Assembly (NCBI GenBank): GCA_026027325.1
Contig: JAMSLZ010000006.1
Span: 434,001-498,000, forward strand
Direction of reading: 5' to 3'
Source of the DNA: Actinomucor elegans
Lineage: Eukaryota > Mucoromycota > Mucoromycetes > Mucorales > Mucoraceae
Length of the DNA stretch: 64,000 nucleotides
Made by a program: the position numbers and the translations under genes. Positions within the stretch are counted from its first letter, which is position 1, and every line of letters starts with the position of its first letter. Below, one piece after another: positions 1-11,726 of the stretch. The notes beneath the pieces were generated by a model, which was given only the letters and a program-made list of their open reading frames with translations, was not told the origin of the DNA and searched no databases.

Positions 1-1735
1 GCATCTACAGTTGCTCAAGGTAACAAATCATACGAATCCTGCGTTCTTTGGAGGGTATTCAAAACCATTGGCATGTATAGGAGCTTAGATCTCGTCAAAT
101 GCTGCAACATCCGGTTATCAATTCGATAACTGACATATTTCGATCCTATGTAAGTTAGTCTACTTTACAAGATCTCGGTTTAATGTTTGAATATAGGCAG
201 CTCGGTTTGAAGTCTATTCTTCCTATTTCTCAAACTTTGAAAAGGCCAATAACATATTAGCAGAGAGTATTAAATCTCAAGATGAGTTTGGCGCCTTTAT
301 TGCTGTAAGCAAGAATGATTTAAAGGGCTTCTGGGAAAAAAAAAACTCATACTATTTCAAAATAGCGCCGATCGTTATGGAATGAATGCCGTAGTTTGCC
401 TCTCGCGGCTTATTTATTAACACCAATACAAAGAGTCATGAAATATCCATTATTTTTCAAGTCACTGTCAGAATGCCTTTCAGATGATGATGGAGACATG
501 GAAAACATTCAAAGCTTTCTGCTGGAGATGGACATTATATTGAGGTACTTTGAAAAGCAAAAAAAAGAATCCGAAGACTTTATCAAGCTAGAGGATCTAG
601 CAGCAAGGATCAAAGGCTTAGAAGGATCCACTATTCATATCGCCGAATACGGACGCAGATTGATATACGAAGGTTACCTTACCATTATACCAGGAACACA
701 ACAACAGATTGGAACACGCTTTGATGATTCATCCAGAGTTTCTTTCTCAAGTTCAACACCTACCCCAACACTGAGCAGAAGAAATAGCACATTCTCGCTT
801 TCTGCAAAGAGACAACAACGAACATATGTTTTCTTGTTTAATGATATGATTGTTTGTACAAGAGTAAGTCCAAATCAACATTTTGCAGAAAAAGCGGTTA
901 AACTTGAATTACACAACAGGAAAGAACCAAAAGAAGACCTAGTTTAGTAGACGCTAAAGCAATGGGCCCCCCTCCTCCCAAAGGCTCGTACTACGGCCCC
1001 TCACCCGACTCTTTATTTAAAATCACTCATACACCCGGAAAGCTGACATTGGTAGATAGGGCGGTGATGAGAGAGGTCGTATATAACAATGACAAATCGT
1101 CCAGACGCGGATCTGCTTTATTCCAATCCCTAAGACGCTATAGTTCACGTATCAACGATGATCAGGCACCAGAATCACCATCTATCGAGTTTCCTTCCTC
1201 TCCCTATAGCACGCCTTGCTACAACGACCAACAACGTCAAGTCACTTATGAGAAACATCCCTTGCAGTTTATTTGCTCTATTGCAACACGCAACCTCACT
1301 AACCTTCACTTCGAAACAGAAACACCAGAGGAAAAGGAAGCATGGTGCAATCATCTTGAAAGTGTATTGAACGAACATGTCCAAAGAGATACACAACAGC
1401 CACAAACCGATACCAGTTATTCTGTGCCCTGTCAGCGCTCAACATTAAGCCCCAGCCATTCCAATTATTCATTCGAAAGTGTTTCATCTTCAGAATCACT
1501 GGCGTTTTCCACTGCATGGACTGGGTATTGCGATGTTGAAAAAATGGATGTAGACGAGGAGCAGGAAAAGGACAAGTTGGTCGCTGGTCCTCCAGTCATT
1601 GTTGATAAAAACGAAGAGTTTTTGAACACGATCATGAATGAGTTTGATGATAGTATTTGGTCTATAGGTGCACCGCTAAGTATGTCGCCTTTTCAACTTC
1701 GAAAAACCTTTACAGATATCAGTTCTGATGTGTAA
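1..1735 (+). CDS. RhoGEF (DH-PH), 5'-truncated by window edge
   Basis: Exons read as 2-19, 81-149, 197-304, 366-863 and 920-1735 (stop); the gene begins before the window, leaving about 502 C-terminal residues. The DH (Dbl homology) domain spans the first four exons: NSITDIF, FGAFIA, CRSLPLAAYLL and then the hallmark TPIQRVMKYPL. A PH domain follows, with YVFLFNDMIVCTR at a phase-0 intron (864-919, 56 nt) and continuing as ERTKRRPSLVDAKAM; its last helix is EEKEAWCNHLESVL. The roughly 200-residue tail is Ser/Glu-rich and low-complexity. By family knowledge DH-PH proteins catalyse GDP/GTP exchange on Rho/Cdc42 GTPases at the membrane, driving polarity and actin. The particular GTPase cannot be told. 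All introns keep frame, so the gene looks intact. Confidence 0.9.
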
Positions 1736-2953
1736 CTGAATACCCACTAATATCGAAAAAAAGCAATACATAATAATAATAATAATAAAAAAATGCCTTT
1801 GATCGACATCGTTTTGGAAGCTTTCTTCTCGTTTAGCTTGTTGGCCAGTACTAAATAGCAAAGTCTATCGTATAAAGGTGTGCCTATTTTCATTAATCAG
1901 TGATGGTTACCATGGATATCTACCCAACAAAAATCTTCAGCAATGAAAGCGTCAACAGATTTGAATTTCGGGAAATATATAAAACACATTTCGTAACGGT
2001 ATATCAAATTTGAAAAGAGTTGGAAAACTCAAATAATATAACATTTTTACGCTCTGAAGCAAAACTCTAATATCACATTTCATTGCAAAATCTATATAAC
2101 TCAGAAGAAAATATAACGCTCGAGAGTTTAAAGCTTTAGACTAAAATTATATTTTTATCATCTCTGTCATCCAACAGAAGTCCAGCTACTCGACTTTATA
2201 ATAATAGTGGAAGAGCATAGCGATCTAATCAGAGCTAGAGATGATTGATCTTGATGAAATGTTGCACTTGATTAATAATTTGCACAGAGAATGAGCTATT
2301 GCACGTACCAAAATGGCTGAAACTAATCATATTAATTGTCCTGCTCACATGAGTTGATTTGTACCCTTCACTAGCCAAATAGCTGTTTTGTGTCAAAGGT
2401 AATATCAGAAAGATAGCATTTTTTTTCAGTTCACTTTTAGCATAATAAAAAAAAAAGCAATTCACGCAATCCACAATAAATACTACGCACAATAAATGAT
2501 ATAAAAAAATGTATAAAAACTAGTGTATATTAACAAGTAGAGAGAATCCTGAACTTATCGAATCTCCTCGTTTTATCGAAGCCTTGTATTTGTGTGCATA
2601 CAGTAACATTCGTGACAAAAATTACAACAAAACCTACGATAAATATATTACTAACACACAATGTTGGTAAATTACAATGAAAGAATTTATTGTAAAGTTG
2701 GATTTCAAAGTGACCAGAAGCATAAGATCCTCTTCGTCAGAAGGATAGAAGTTCCAAATTGTGCCGCACATTTTCATGCCAATATTAGGATTAATTGTAT
2801 TCCAATACTAATAAGGACCTATAATGAGCAGCAAGTCATTAGTTTACAAATTGTTTTCGTGTGATATTTAAACAAGTTGAAAGCACGCACATACATCTAC
2901 AATCAATTTCGACAGCTATTTCTCTGTCAATGATCTCTTCCAAAGACTTTCAT
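1736..2953. other. AT-rich intergenic stretch
   Basis: No gene is supported. It holds the 3' flank of the RhoGEF gene, a short (AAT)n run near 1770-1787 and one copy of the interspersed repeat described separately (2231-2303). The 67-codon ORF at 2661-2864 has no recognisable features. Confidence 0.5.
2231..2303 (-). repeat. Interspersed ~80-bp repeat, copy 1
   Basis: Reverse-strand copy. It shares TAGCTCATTCT, the central TCAAGTGCAACATTT and ATCAAGATC with the other copies; it is intergenic. Confidence 0.5.
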
Positions 2954-3430
2954 TCAACAATAAACCGAAGGATCAGACATGTTTCCAGGATATAAAGGGA
3001 AGTTCCTTTTGTTACAGGTATTCATGGTAATAACATCGTAGCCATTAGTTTTATCACCAATACCCATCAAGTTGCCGCTTTCGTCGGGACAAAGATTGGG
3101 CTGATACGTTGCGACTTTAATTGTTTCGCTCTGGATCTTGTTAAAATCTAAAAGACTCATGGTATCGATGTTTATGGGACAATTAAGAATTAATTAAATA
3201 ATGGCGTCATCATCATCGGGCAGGTATATTGCACCACACACTGAGGCGGAAGCAATGCTACCTACGACACCTGCTACAACACCATGATTATCAAAGTTGG
3301 GTTCTACATTTGAACAATCGCTGGTATTGCCCAGAGTGTTGATAATATTACAGCCACATAGTACATAATTATAAATAACCACTATTGGCCTGTCAATATT
3401 TAGGCCTTCATCCCAGTAAAAACTGCTGAA
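2954..3430 (-). pseudogene. Broken ORF remnant, unknown family
   Basis: Reading the minus strand from a possible acceptor (TTTCAG) near 3430, one frame runs SSFYWDEGLNIDRPIVV through a Cys-containing segment (LCGCNI, SDCSN, SVCGAI) to DDDDAII, where a TAA (3194-3196) interrupts it. The same frame continues at once as LILNCPINIDTMSLLDF and runs to NMSDPSVYC plus stop at 2954. Two protein-like pieces of 60-80 residues in one register, split by a single stop, suggest a nonsense-inactivated gene fragment. No GT-AG pair removes the stop in frame. Cys spacing hints at a secreted protein, but I do not recognise the family. It could also be two chance ORFs. Confidence 0.3.
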
Positions 3431-3896
3431 AGTAACAACATTGCATCAAAGGACTTTTTTTATTTTTATTTTTTAAGTTTTCACTCATATCTCGATCTGG
3501 CCCAGGCGAATACGATGAAAAATAAGATACCAAGTGTCCAATTGGACCTTGATTTATTTGTAAATAAAATAATGTTTAATCATATAGCACCCACACTCGT
3601 AGTGTAGGACAATATAAAACCAATCCATATTTTCTGCAATCAGGCTGACAGCGTATAAAAGGTTCAATTGGACAAGTCTAATCGTCGCGTTTCACCAAAA
3701 GATTTTGCTATTTATGGAATGAACGGGCGATAACAGTAGTGTTATCGTCCTGGGAAATACCCGAATATCATATGAAAAACAAGCTGTCATATCACTAAGG
3801 TGTATCTATCATGGGTAATATATGTGATGCTTTTTTTTATTATTATTCTTCTAGAGCAAATATAAATATGGGTAATATAATGATAGTTGTAGGCAT

Positions 3897-4879
3897 TTAC
3901 ATCTTGGATCTCTTTGCAACACCCAATTCAATCAATTTCAAGAAAGCAGCAGCGAAATCATCAAAGAATTGTTGTTGATCCTTGGCATAAAGTTCGACAT
4001 ATTGACGGAAAGGCTCTTCCAAGAGAGCAATATCAGTGGGAAGCATCATAATCTCATCATCCTCATCGACAAACTGCTTAGGACCATCCCATTTCTTTTC
4101 AACCCATGTGATATTCAACAAGAGTTTGTAACTAAATCAATATAAATCAATAATGGGCTTTTAGTAATATCAAATTACAGACTTACAATTGGTTGGAGAA
4201 ACGAGTAGGGTTATAGGTCCAAGGTCCATCAAAGCCTGATCTATCAGCGTGGCAGCGACCCACAGTATGAGCACCAATCAAAGCAACAGTTTCACGGACA
4301 GTGAATCCCATACGAGAAACAAAGACATCGAGAACATGGTCCTTACCCAAGGCAGCATCAGGAAGACGGCCTTGAGGAGGACAATCAGTTTCATTGCCCT
4401 TATCACGACGACCACCAGTCCATTCAATATGAGGACCACCCATTTGTTCAATAGCTACGCAGCCAGCAAGACTATTATACACATGTTATATATTTCAAAA
4501 TAAAACATACTACGCCATTACTTACGTCCATAAATCAGCGTAAGAGATCCAAGTATGCTTGGCCTTAATAGGCTCGAGAAAGTGTCTAGCATGTTCCAAG
4601 CCAGCATTGGCAGGATCCTCGGCTTCAGCCTTGTAACGCATAGTAGCACCATCACTACCACCATTTTTATGGTTCTTATCATAAGTACCACTTGCGTGCC
4701 ATGCTAAACGGAGGCTATATACATAAAAAAACATTAGATACAACTACTTTTAATAATCTATTGAAATCTTACACAACAGGAGCAAAGGATCCATCATCAT
4801 ATTCTTCGTTAGGAAAGGCTTTGGCAATATCTTGTCTAACTTGGGTATATTTATCGGCAGAAGCTTCAGTAGTAGACAT
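3897..4879 (-). CDS. CCP1: Cytochrome c peroxidase-like haem peroxidase
   Basis: Exons complement(3897-4131, 4187-4471, 4526-4714, 4773-4879), 271 aa, introns 54-58 nt, all frame-consistent. This is a class I plant-type haem peroxidase. The distal site [10 protein letters not shown] carries catalytic Arg, Trp and His; the proximal His lies in [16 protein letters not shown] keeps the Trp equivalent to yeast CCP Trp191, the radical site that distinguishes CCP from ascorbate peroxidases, and MMLPTD keeps the Asp partner of the proximal His. By family knowledge it reduces H2O2 using ferrocytochrome c. The protein starts [13 protein letters not shown] and lacks the mitochondrial presequence of the yeast enzyme (361 aa precursor), so the location is uncertain unless an unseen upstream exon exists. 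It is divergent from the PMP47-like gene. Confidence 0.92.
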
Positions 4880-5562
4880 TTTTTTTTAAAAAAAAATAAA
4901 GAGTGAGGGGTTACGATAATAATAATAAAAAAAAGAGAAACAAAAGAGAAATTACTTGTCGAAATGAAGCTTCTATATTAAATCAAATACTAGAACCAGT
5001 CACCCAAAAGCTGGCTGGCTGGCTTACGGCAGAAAAATTCTTTTCTTGCTTATGCAAACGAATTGATTTCACATGGAGCTACAAGTTTCGATACCCGATA
5101 CTGTGTTTTCGAAGCATTTTTAGTTGAAATCATATCTTGCATTCAAACGATATTAGGTTTGAGCACTTGTGCATTCGCTTATCAATTCCAATTTTTACTA
5201 AAGACACTCGCAAGCTTACATACCGAATCAAACCAAGAAACTGTGCGACCTCCACAGCGGAAGATCATTTATGCCATGTGAAGAGTTGCAAGTTTTATCT
5301 CTGTCAGCAACATTAAGAATCTCATTGTTACAATCTCTCCACACTATATTTTCATTGGCTAATTTCCACACTTCACATGCCAGCACCAGGATTATACCCT
5401 TTGGTTCCTCACAGGCCACAAACGAGTCACAACTTTCAGTTACTGGCATTATTTCCCCAGATTATACATGACACATCAAATATATATCATTACCTTTTAA
5501 ATATTTCTTTTTTTTTTCTTCTTCTTTTCTTTTGCTTTATCCCAATTTAATAAATAAAAAAG
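4880..5562. promoter_or_regulatory. Shared divergent promoter region
   Basis: This 683-bp spacer lies between two divergent genes, the CCP-like gene (minus) and the PMP47-like carrier (plus). A pyrimidine-rich tract (about 5507-5540) lies just upstream of the carrier ATG. No specific operator was recognised. Confidence 0.4.
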
Positions 5563-6845
5563 ATGTCTGATAACGTTGCTCATGCTCTCTCTGGTAATTG
5601 CTTATGTATAGCGTCGATATAACGCGTCTAACAACTGAATAGGTGCCGGTGGAGGTATTGTCTCTATGGCTTTGACCTATCCTCTTGTTTCCATCAGTTC
5701 TCGTCTCCAAGTTCAAAAGAACGATGCCAGCAAAGATGCTTACAAGGTATTACCAGCAGCCTCAGATTAGGATTATTTTACACTACCTATCTGACGGAAA
5801 CTTAATTTCAAGTTGTACCATGACAAATATTCACTTATTCCATTGCCCTTTTATAGAATACTTTGGATGCATTTGTCAAGATCCTCGCAAAGGAAGGACC
5901 CAAGGGTTTATACTCGTAAGACACCCTAAAAAAAGAACGCAATCTTTTTATGTGTATTTACATATTCAATTTTCACTAGTGGCTTGAGCTCCGGTATCTT
6001 TGGTATTGCCATCACTAATGGTTCGTACTTCCTTTTTTTTTTCTGCTGCATATAAAAAAGACAGATCAAAAATAAAATACTAACGAAATCCGTATAGGTG
6101 TATATTATTACTGTTATGAAGCCGTCAAGGCCATCTTTGAAAAGGCCAAGGGTAACGGTAAGCCCATGACTACTGGTGAATCCATGCTTTCCGGTGCCCT
6201 TGCCGGTTGTGCCGTTGTCTTGGCCACTCATCCTATCTGGACTGTCAATGTAAGTTTTCTTGAATTTTTCGTGTGGGAACAGTCGGTCATCTAATATTAG
6301 TCATCCTATAGACTCGTTTGACTGTCAAGAAGGGTGTTGAGGGTGAAGAAAAGGCTTCTCAAGCCACTGCTCTCTCTGTCGGTGCTCAAATTCTCAAGAC
6401 TGAGGGTATCGCCGGTCTTTATGCTGGTGTAAAGGCTGCTTTGGTGCTGGTCATCAACCCTATTATCCAATACACTGTTTTCGAACAAGTCAAGAACAAG
6501 GTCTCCAAGAACAAGACACCTGGTAACCTTGATTTCTTCCTTATGGGTGCTATTTCCAAGCTCTGTGCTACTGCCATCACCTACCCTTACATTGTCATCA
6601 AGTCACGTATGCAAGTCAGCCAACAAGGTGATGAAAAGTACAGCTCCATCTTGGACGGTTTCAAAAAGATCATTGCTACTGAAGGTGTTACTGGTCTCTA
6701 CAAGGGTATCTCCTCCAAGATTGTCCAATCTGTTCTCTCTGCTGCTTTCTTGTTCCTTGCCAAGGAAGTTTTGTTTGATTGGTCTGTCTGGGTCCTTGTC
6801 CTTCTCGGTGCTCGTAAGGCTCGTATTGCTGCCCCTAAGGCTTAA
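5563..6845 (+). CDS. PMP47: Peroxisomal adenine-nucleotide carrier (SLC25, PMP47 type)
   Basis: Exons 5563-5593, 5643-5746, 5857-5915, 5980-6020, 6098-6249 and 6312-6845, 306 aa. It shows the tripartite mitochondrial-carrier fold: the repeats carry the Px[D/S/H]xx[R/K] signatures as YPLVSISSRLQ, HPIWTVNTRLT and YPYIVIKSRMQ. The first (YPLVSIS) deviates from the canonical Asp in the manner of PMP47/Ant1 proteins, and the N-terminus HALSGAGGGIVSMALTYPL resembles fungal PMP47. By family knowledge it imports ATP into peroxisomes in exchange for AMP for fatty-acid activation. The fourth intron uses an atypical donor, GTTCGT, but gives the only frame-consistent join (ITNGVYYYCYEA). A mitochondrial carrier of other specificity is the main alternative. 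Confidence 0.9.
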
Positions 6846-7151
6846 ATCTTATTTATACTGTAATTTACTACTATTTTTTTCAATAAAAAAAATTTCATTA
6901 GATGGTTATTATCATACCCCAATACATAATATCGTATGTCGGCGTTATGTTCTTTGAGAGGTCTCTGTAAGCTCTCCTTTCAATAGCGATTCCACTGTTC
7001 TTAACCGGGTATCAGTATATTATTATTATTTTGCCAACAGCACTCCCTTTTGGTGTTAAATGTTGTAACTGAACCAGTGCAATTGACGTAACAAAATTAA
7101 TAGAATCAAATAAAGTGTCTATTAAACCCAGTAGCACGTCCTAAGTGTGAG

Positions 7152-7204
7152 TCAACTAATCAGAAACAACCTTTGATCGAGATCGGTCAAGAGATATACA
7201 GATC
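7152..7204 (+). repeat. Interspersed ~80-bp repeat, copy 2
   Basis: This copy keeps the 3' half of the unit: ACTAATCA, then TTTGATCGAGATCGGTC and AGAGATATA. Confidence 0.5.
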
Positions 7205-7308
7205 ATTAGACTTAGTCCATATGCAGTGTATGCAAATACGGCCAATCATTACTTACATAGTAGTAAGCAGTAGTATTTATTTCGTTGATTCAATGATGCA
7301 ATATACGT

Positions 7309-7309
7309 A

Positions 7310-7335
<26 letters not shown>
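7309..7335 (+). repeat. Poly-A tract (27 A)
   Basis: Uninterrupted run of A in an intergenic region, read directly. No target duplication or adjacent element body was recognised. Confidence 0.9.
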
Positions 7336-7340
<5 letters not shown>

Positions 7341-8130
7341 GATGAAATCACGCAAAAATACTAAGCCAGCTTCAATAGCTTGTTTCTGCAACAGATATTT
7401 TGCAATAAATGGAAGACTAAATATTGCTTAGAACGTCTGTTTTACGATTAATATCATTCAAAAGAATGGCTGATGATATATAGTTCTGATTAATCACTGA
7501 AGGCGTAAATCTATGATGTGAATTTTTAGACATTAAACAACAATATCTGTGCCCTTCAAATTATCGAGCAGATGCAAATCACACGCTGGGAATATACTAT
7601 AAAAAACATACCAAAGCATTGATTTTACTGTTCATAGCTAAATAGAGTCGATACAAAAAAGGAGGTCAACTGTAGTCGTGTGGAATCAAAAAGTACACCG
7701 AACAATATAACATTTAGTTTAATGAGCGATCATAAACAAAAAAGACTGATTTCAGGTCTTTCAAAAATACTAATAAAAATATAATCATTGCATTTCATCT
7801 TCCTGTATATTGAATCCGCATTATTACATAATATACTCTGACTCAATAATGCTGTATTCATGCTCCACAAAAAAAAAAGATCTTTTCAAAATTTGACCTA
7901 AAGTGTTGTATCCTTGTGTATTTTCAGAGAATACCTCATTTACAACTTTTTTTTTTTTTTTTCCTTTATTAACCGATTCCGATATAACGCCACATTTGAT
8001 TGTTAGTACATGTTCAAAATGAAGTAACGAGTTTGCTAAGATCTTCATTTTAATAAAACTACAATCAATATACCATGAATTAATGATGAGCAGTAATTTG
8101 CATACATTCTCGTTAAATTTACTTGATCTA

Positions 8131-8214
8131 ATGATCAATAAATCTAGCCAATCTCGATCAAATGTTGCATCTAATTAATCACTTATAATCAAGACGTGCT
8201 GCTGCTTCCGCTAA
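8131..8214 (-). repeat. Interspersed ~80-bp repeat, copy 3
   Basis: Reverse-strand copy with AGCAGCA, the core GATGCAACATTTGATCGAG and ATTGGCTAGA. It is one of the better-preserved 3' halves. Confidence 0.55.
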
Positions 8215-9987
8215 AATCTTTGTTTGAAAATTATCAGTATACTATATGCATTTCATATGCTCTACATTACTCCATTTTCGAGTGCAAGATCATCTTTGTC
8301 CCCGAGGTTGCATATGGTTGGTACTTTATACTCAGGGTGAATTGCTGCATCTGTATACTAGACTCTCAATAATACTTGTAAGAACCATGCTTACAGAATT
8401 AAATGTTCGCTTTTCTTGCTTGTATAAACGTATATCTCAAGTTTTTAAGAAAGAAAGATCTACAAAATAGCCAGTGCAAGTGCTTTGTATGATTCATCCG
8501 CAGAAAAAAGTTTCCCAATAAAGGGAAAGTATCCTAGTTCTGCAAGATATCAATCAATAATTGTGGCCTTACGAGCTTGTCTATTAAATTGAAAAAAAAT
8601 AACCGTTACGCTTCAGACTATTTACTGAGCAGCCATATATAGAAAGCGCCGCCGCCAAGCCCTGAGTATTAATTCGTAGTACGAGATATTTTGAGCGCAT
8701 ACAGTGGTCCAAGCCTTGTTCCTGAATAAAAATTAATTTAGTGCAATTATGCCCTTGTTTTAATCAAAATGTCTTTAACATACAAATACAAGAGAAAGTT
8801 TTCTGCTTACTGTAATATGATTTGACTGAAAGATACCAAGTAGTTTAGCACACATATTTTACATTCAAAGAAAACTTGTTGAGGGGTATATAATATAAGT
8901 TAGTCTAATATAAACCTGATAATGAAAGGAATCAGCCCAAAGAATCTTATTTAAATTGCAAATTGGCTTTGTTAGAAAGAGACGCTAGCGTTTCTCGGTT
9001 TTAATTTGTATAAATGTCTATTGATTTGTTAAGAAATTGCATCTTTTTATGTCAACTCAAACTGCATACTATAAAAGTACGTCTTTCTATGTCTACAGAT
9101 GCACGATGGTGCAATAACCTTTATGATTTGCTTGGAAAAAAAAGCAACCAAAAGCTGATCTGGTGCAACCAATTTAAAATGACCTTTCCTGTGCCGATTC
9201 AAAAAGACGGAACTATCTTACTTCGTCAGTGTACTCAAAAGAGGGTTTACTTAGCGTGTAGAGTAAAGAAACACACGTCGTTCTCTGACATTTTTGTAAA
9301 AAAGAAAGTGGCGTTTCCAGTTTCGTTTCGGGGAAATGGGGCTTTGAAGCTTATTTTTTTTTTAGCGTTACATTACCGTATGAATCGTTTGATCAAAGAA
9401 GTTCTTCCTTACTATTAGTGAAACAAACCTGGGGTTGCACAAAATCAGCATTAAACATTACAGTCTGCCTTATCTTCCAGTGATTGCTCTTCTTTATTGA
9501 AAATATAAGCCCAGTCGAAATTGCCATTCGCCAACACTTATTATAGTAATAATCTTTATATTAACTACATTATACAGAAGATATACATTAACCAACTGCG
9601 TACAAGGAAGTTATTGCTCACGTACAAAGAATGAGCACGATGGTACGTTCCTTGGTGCTTTTGTGGTACTTGATCAATGAACTTGCCTCAAGACCGTGGT
9701 TTCTGTTGACGCGTACTTTCTATGTTTGTTTGTTATGGTTCGAACACATGCTTATCTGTTATGATAGTTACGGAGCAGTAGCCAGACTTCAAAACTCATG
9801 GCTTGAGCGCTAGCGTACGTATATATACTTTTGCTTACTATCGGGTTTCCAACTAATTAAGAGCCAAGTCCACTTGATAGTGATTGACATGTCGCACAGT
9901 AAAAAAAAAACCTAAAAAATTGTTCTTTAAAGCTACGATTTCGTTTTTTACCTTTTGGTTTTCTCTTCCTTTTTCATATTCTTTTTT

Positions 9988-10091
9988 GTAAGCACTCCAA
10001 GAAAAAAGGTTAGTTTCACTACTAAAAAAGATTTACGCGTCTTTTTTTTGGTTTTTTTTTATTTGCTGATTCTCGTCATCTTGTTTTGTAG
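9988..10091 (+). other. Candidate 5'-UTR intron
   Basis: A donor-like GTAAGC at 9988 and an acceptor TTTTGTAG ending at 10091, the base before the methyltransferase ATG, delimit 104 nt of T-rich, intron-like sequence. This would place a leader intron directly in front of the start codon. It is an inference from splice signals only. Confidence 0.35.
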
Positions 10092-11625
10092 ATGTCAAAG
10101 CCATTTAAACAGTCCACTTGGGCTGCTATTAACAACCCTCCTCTTCCTGCAGAGGGTGCAGGTAACCAAACCTTTGACAACCGCGTCTTAATCGGTGCTG
10201 CTGTTGGTATTCCCGCTTTCATCAACTATACATTTGGTTTACCATTGTGGGTCTTCCCTATTCTTGCTTTGCTCTTGTTCCTTCCCATCTTGGCTGTGAC
10301 TATCTATCTCTTCTCGCGTTTTGCTCCTCGCTACAGAAACCATATCCCTCTTCCCGAAAAGCCTATTGAACATTATTTGACTTTCCACGATGCTGAACTC
10401 AAGGCCAAATATCACGGTCGCAACAAGATCCCTATGGAAACCTTCTTTGAAGCCTACTTTATTGGCAAGGTCGACTTTAACGGTGATGCTTTGGAAATTA
10501 TGGAACTTCGTCATGACTGGGCTGCTTTCGAATTCACTATGGGTCAGTTCAAGTTCTTCTTAACTCAATGGCTTCCCGAAACTTTCTGGCACTCTCGTGA
10601 ACAAGATGAAAACCAAGTCCGTGATCATTATGACCGTGGTAATGATTTCTACGAAGCTTTCTTGGGCCCTCTCATGGTTTACACATCTGGTATCATCTCT
10701 GACCCTACCAAGAAGGAGACTCTCGAAGAATTGCAAGAAAACAAAATGAAGCTTGTCTGTGAGAAGCTCCACATGAAGGAAGGTGATAGACATTTGGATA
10801 TTGGTTGTGGTTGGGGTACCTTGGTTGCCTATGCTTCCAAGAACTATAACACTCAATCTACTGGTGTCACTCTTGCTCGTAACCAAGTCGCCTTTGGTGA
10901 AAAGCGTATTGAAGAATGGGGTGTCAAGGGCAAGGCTAACCTTCTCTGCATGGACTACCGTGATATTCCCAAGTCTCAAAAGTATGACAAGATTACGGTA
11001 AGCTATTATTCCGTACTGCCATTTCTTCAACTGACTTTCATTTACTTATTTTTTTAGGCTGTTGAAATGGCTGAACATGTTGGTATTCGTCGTTTCCAAA
11101 CTTTCCTTACTGAAATTCGTGAACTCTTGGAAGATGATGGTCTTTTCTATATGCAAGTTGCTGGTTTAAGAGCTACCTGGCAATACGAGGACTTTATCTG
11201 GTATGTTTATTATATACTTTGGTAGGTAGGACAAGGTTTTAACCTTAGTGAATAGGGGCCTTTTCATGGCTAGATATATTTTCCCTGGTGCCGATGCTTC
11301 CACTCCCTTGTATTGGTATCTCAGACAGCTCGAAATGGCTGGTTTTGAAATTCATAACGTAGATACTGTCGGTGTTCATTATTCTGCTACTCTCAACAGA
11401 TGGTATGACAATTGGTTAAAGAACAAGGACTCCATGAAGGAAAAGTATGGCGAAAAGTTGGTTCGTATTTGGGAAATCTTCCTTTCATGGTCTGTCATCT
11501 CTTCTCGTCAAGGTAGTGCTACTTGTTTCCAAATTGTTGCCAACAAGAACCGCAACTCTTTTGATCGTGCTGCTTTAATCTGTAACCGTACAAACCCTTC
11601 TTCTTGGACTAAGAAGACTGGTTAA
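10092..11625 (+). CDS. Sphingolipid C9-methyltransferase
   Basis: Exons 10092-10997, 11058-11200 and 11256-11625, 472 aa. The N-terminus has two hydrophobic segments (about residues 32-48 and 51-75, the latter containing LPLWVFPILALLLFLPILAV). A cyclopropane-fatty-acyl-phospholipid-synthase-like methyltransferase domain follows: RDHYDRGNDFYEAFLG, the SAM-binding motif HLDIGCGWGTL (about residues 233-243), GVTLARNQV, and AVEMAEHVG across the first intron. Membrane-anchored fungal members of about 470-520 aa add the C9 methyl branch to the sphingoid base of glucosylceramide, at the ER, using SAM. The N-terminal membrane anchor separates this from soluble bacterial cyclopropane synthases. It is tail to tail with the WD40 gene, 101 bp away. 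Confidence 0.92.
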
Positions 11626-11726
11626 ACTGTAATGTATAGAAACAATCAAAAATTATGTACATACTATACAAAGTGTACCCAAAAAAAAAATAAAGTAATA
11701 TAGTAATCAAAAACATCTCATTTTTA

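Larger units (their letters stand above)
6846..10091. other. Gene-poor AT-rich region
   Basis: These 3.2 kb contain no gene I can support. They hold the carrier 3' flank, a 27-A tract and two interspersed-repeat copies (7152-7204 and 8131-8214). ORFs at 9014-9418 (134 codons) and 9631-9813 (60 codons, hydrophobic) lack recognisable motifs. The right end is the promoter and leader of the C9-methyltransferase gene. Confidence 0.5.

Noticed and set aside
9014..9418. 134-codon ORF as a gene
   Set aside because: No domain, signal or splice support, Lys/Phe-rich composition expected of AT-rich spacer, and no promoter signs; not annotated as a gene.
9631..9813. 60-codon hydrophobic ORF as a small membrane protein
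   Set aside because: Plausible composition but no supporting context; chance ORF cannot be excluded.
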